Source of the DNA: Alphaproteobacteria bacterium
GTDB lineage: Bacteria > Pseudomonadota > Alphaproteobacteria > Sphingomonadales > Sphingomonadaceae
DNA length: 7,667 nt
Assembly (NCBI GenBank): GCA_018828205.1
Contig: JAHJWA010000004.1
Span: forward strand, 1 to 7,667
Direction of reading: 5' to 3'
Both the position numbers and the translations under genes were made by a program. Position 1 is the stretch's first letter. Every line of letters starts with the position of its first letter. Positions 5,876 through 7,667 of this stretch are shown in pieces. The notes beneath the pieces are model-generated. The model did not search any database and had not been told where the DNA came from. It saw only the letters and a list, made by a program, of their open reading frames with translations.

Positions 5876-7282
5876 GTGTCTCCGGGGCCCGCGACTTCGG
5901 GGCCCGTGAGCTTGGGTCGTATCGCCGGCGGCAAGCGCAGCCTGGCGAGCCGGATGATGGCGATCGCGGCCGGCTGGATCCTGATCCTGCTGCTCGCGGG
6001 CGGCTTCGCGCTTGATCGCACGCTGACCAGCCTGGTCGAGCGCAATTTCGACGACCAGCTCGAATATGTGATGAACGCGCTGGTCTCCTCGGCCGAGATC
6101 GACAATTTCGGCGACGTCTATTTCTACCGGCGGCTGGGCGACCAGCGCTTTCTCGAACCCAACAGCGGCGTCTACTGGCAGATCCGCGGCGAGGGGCACG
6201 AGGACTATCCCAGCCGCAGCCTGTGGGATCGCAGCCTCGAGGTGCGCGCCAGCGACCCCGGCCACGACATGGTGATCTACAATTCCGAACAATTCCCCTC
6301 GGAACCCCTGAGGGTGGCGGAACGCGCGGTCTATCTGCCCGACAGCGACACCCGCTGGTGGTTCACCGTGGCCGCCAGCCGCGGGGAACTCGATGCGCAG
6401 ATCGGTGAAATCCGCGCAATCCTGGTGTGGAGCTTCGCGCTGCTGGGGCTGGGCCTGTTTGCCATGGCGGTGCTGCAGAACTGGGTCGGGCTGGGTCCGC
6501 TGCGGCGCGTGCGCGCGGCGATCCAGCACATGCGCAGCACCGGGGTCAACCGGATCGACGAGCCGCTGCCGCTCGAGGTCCAGCCGCTGGTGGAAGAGCT
6601 CAACGGTCTGCTCGCGCATTCGGCGAAGCAGGCCGAGGAAGCGCGCACCCATGCGGGCAATCTCGCGCATGCGCTCAAGACCCCGCTCACCGTGCTGACC
6701 AACGCCGCCACCGCGCGCGCGCCCGATCTCGCCGACACCACGATCCGCGAGGCGCGCACCATGCAGCGCCATGTCGATCACCATCTCGCGCGCGCGCGGG
6801 CGGTGGGGCGCCGCGCGGTGGGGCTGGCGCGCACGCCGGTCTGCGAAAGCGCCGAGGCGGTGCGCCGCGCGGTCGAGCGGCTCTATCCCGGCAGCCGCTT
6901 CGATATCGACGGCAATCGCAACGCGCAGGTCTCGATCGAGCGTCAGGATCTCGACGAGATCCTCGGCAATCTGATCGAGAACGCGGCCAAATACGGCGGC
7001 GGCAGCGTGTTCGCGACCATCGATGCCGAACCCGGCGAGAGAATGTGCGTGATCTGGGTCGAGGACGACGGAACCGGCATCCCCGAGGCGGACCGGATCA
7101 GCATCTTCGATCGCGGCGCGCGGCTCGATACCGGCAAGCCGGGGACCGGGCTGGGGCTGGCGATCGTGCGCGATGTCGCCGAGATCTACGGCGGCGAGGT
7201 CGAACTGGGCGAGAGCGAGGATCTGGGCGGGCTGCTGGTCCGCCTCAGCCTGCCGCGCGCGCCTGCCCCCAAGGCGAAATAG
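5876..7282 (+). CDS. PhoQ-like membrane sensor histidine kinase
   Basis: With a GTG start at 5876 the protein has 468 residues. TM1 lies near 29-47 (MAIAAGWILILLLAGG region) and TM2 near 181-200 (AILVWSFALLGLGLFAMAVL). They enclose a periplasmic sensor region of about 130 residues that ends in a strand with RWWFTVAASRGELDAQI. A HAMP-like segment (about 201-255) leads to the H-box NLAHALKTPLTVL with H265. The residue after H is Ala rather than Glu/Asp, and HALKTPL resembles HSLKTPL of PhoQ. The ATPase has the N box (NLIENAAKYG, 365-374), G1 (DDGTGIP, 397-403) and G2 (GTGLGLAIV, 423-431), so it should be active. It is the evident partner of the regulator 55 bp upstream. The start is uncertain: GTG 5906 is ten codons later, and an upstream GTG at 5747 would overlap the regulator. 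GTG 5876 has GAGGGA nine bases before it. The signal sensed cannot be read from sequence. Confidence 0.9.
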   Translation: MSPGPATSGPVSLGRIAGGKRSLASRMMAIAAGWILILLLAGGFALDRTLTSLVERNFDDQLEYVMNALVSSAEIDNFGDVYFYRRLGDQRFLEPNSGVYWQIRGEGHEDYPSRSLWDRSLEVRASDPGHDMVIYNSEQFPSEPLRVAERAVYLPDSDTRWWFTVAASRGELDAQIGEIRAILVWSFALLGLGLFAMAVLQNWVGLGPLRRVRAAIQHMRSTGVNRIDEPLPLEVQPLVEELNGLLAHSAKQAEEARTHAGNLAHALKTPLTVLTNAATARAPDLADTTIREARTMQRHVDHHLARARAVGRRAVGLARTPVCESAEAVRRAVERLYPGSRFDIDGNRNAQVSIERQDLDEILGNLIENAAKYGGGSVFATIDAEPGERMCVIWVEDDGTGIPEADRISIFDRGARLDTGKPGTGLGLAIVRDVAEIYGGEVELGESEDLGGLLVRLSLPRAPAPKAK

Positions 7283-7328
7283 ACCCGCGAGGCAATTCCC
7301 GGTCGGGGATCGGTCGGCCCGCCACTTC

Positions 7329-7388
7329 CCCCAGCGCAAACGAAGCCCCAGCGCAAACGCACCCCCAGCGCAAACGGAAGCGCAAACG
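7329..7388. repeat. Intergenic tandem repeat, CCCCAGCGCAAACG core
   Basis: Three exact 14-bp copies of CCCCAGCGCAAACG lie at 7329-7342, 7346-7359 and 7363-7376, giving a regular 17-bp period. A fourth partial copy, AGCGCAAACG, is at 7379-7388 after a shorter step of 12 bp. The 3-bp spacers differ (aag, cac). The repeat is outside any convincing gene and directly next to the terminator. It may be slippage-derived or a fragment of a dispersed intergenic element; one window cannot distinguish these. Confidence 0.85.
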
Positions 7389-7389
7389 A

Positions 7390-7417
7390 AAACGGGGCCG
7401 GCAAGCCGACCCCGTTT
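7390..7417. terminator. Bidirectional terminator hairpin
   Basis: AAACGGGG (7390-7397) pairs perfectly with CCCCGTTT (7410-7417). Inside, GGC (7400-7402) can pair with GCC (7405-7407) around an AA loop, with a small CC/GA internal mismatch. On the minus strand the stem ends in TTTT, and on the plus strand in TTT before CGAATTC. It sits between the convergent kinase gene and small secreted-protein gene and so can serve both. Confidence 0.75.
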
Positions 7418-7439
7418 CGAATTCAAGCCGATACAGCGA

Positions 7440-7646
7440 TCAGGGGCTGACGGGTTCGTCCGAACCGCCGACCGCGATGCCGATGCCCAGCGCGAGGATC
7501 GCGAAGAGAACCGCCACGGTAGCACCGCCGCCACCGATTTCGCTCTCTCCGGTGACGGGCGCGCTGACGCGCTCGGCAGCGAAGGCAGCCGGGGTGATCG
7601 CGAGACTTACGGCCGATGCGGCCAGGGCTACTTTACCAAACTTCAT
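7440..7646 (-). CDS. Small secreted or membrane-anchored protein, function unknown
   Basis: This 68-residue protein starts with a clear signal peptide (MKFGKVALAASAVSLAITPA, with AFA|AE cleavage after residue 23). A short linker ERVSAPVTGESEIGGGG follows, then a hydrophobic helix at about 42-60 (ATVAVLFAILALGIGIAVG) and an acidic tail ending GSDEPVSP. I recall similar tiny proteins, with a glycine-rich link, one helix and a D/E-rich tail ending in PVSP, in sphingomonads, where they are annotated as hypothetical. After signal cleavage it would be a single-helix envelope peptide of about 45 residues. A strong ribosome site, AAGGGGAG (7660-7653, minus strand), lies six bases before the ATG and supports a real, well-translated gene. 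It is convergent with the kinase gene across a terminator. No function can be assigned; its promoter lies beyond the window. Confidence 0.78.
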   Translation of the reverse strand: MKFGKVALAASAVSLAITPAAFAAERVSAPVTGESEIGGGGATVAVLFAILALGIGIAVGGSDEPVSP

Positions 7647-7667
7647 AATTTACTCCCCTTCGAATGA

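Larger units (their letters stand above)
7283..7439. other. Convergent intergenic region after the kinase gene
   Basis: These 157 bp lie between the stops of two convergent genes. They contain a short stretch without recognisable features (7283-7328), a tandem repeat (7329-7388) and a terminator hairpin (7390-7417), both listed separately. Frames running through it have no family-like sequence and look spurious. Confidence 0.7.

Noticed and set aside
5759..7534. Long minus-strand open frame of about 591 codons
   Set aside because: It is antisense to the kinase gene, which carries all catalytic motifs; the minus-strand product is low-complexity and matches nothing known.

Overview
The window reads as chromosomal DNA of a high-GC alphaproteobacterium, most likely Sphingomonadales and perhaps Erythrobacteraceae. 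This is inferred from the GC-rich codon use, the alphaproteobacterial form of Uup, a DUF6456 protein of the type seen in sphingomonads, and a small secreted protein ending in DEPVSP. I see no tRNA, rRNA, CRISPR array, transposase or phage gene. All intact genes use similar GC-rich codons, so nothing looks recently acquired.

Left part (1-1322). A minus-strand pair opens the window: an XRE-type DNA-binding protein (735-163) whose stop overlaps, as TGATG, the start of a group 1 / GT4-like glycosyltransferase. That glycosyltransferase runs off the left edge and carries an in-frame amber codon at codon 16, so it is probably broken unless this is a sequence error. A 90-bp divergent region with a clear dyad separates the regulator from a plus-strand DUF6456 gene (826-1302).

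Middle (1323-3921). Convergent to the DUF6456 gene is a minus-strand operon of uup (ABC-F ATPase, 3739-1934) and a four-cysteine uracil-DNA glycosylase-family gene (1937-1323), joined by a 4-nt GTGA overlap. The glycosylase ends in a short AMAG/PMAG tetrapeptide repeat. The 182-bp region upstream of uup is shared with a divergent plus-strand gene.

Right part (3922-7667). Plus-strand genes follow: an exported SIMPL/DUF541 protein, then an exported small PepSY protein, a PhoP-like response regulator and a PhoQ-like sensor kinase. The last three look like a signalling unit in which the PepSY protein may act in the periplasm next to the kinase sensor domain; that link is inferred from gene order. 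The cluster ends at a 17-bp-period tandem repeat and a bidirectional terminator hairpin, beyond which lies a convergent minus-strand gene for a small secreted or membrane protein.

I did not find convincing evidence of a new biological system. The best leads are the amber codon in the glycosyltransferase, the intergenic tandem repeat, the dyad between the XRE and DUF6456 genes, and the paired AACTTG sites before the response regulator.
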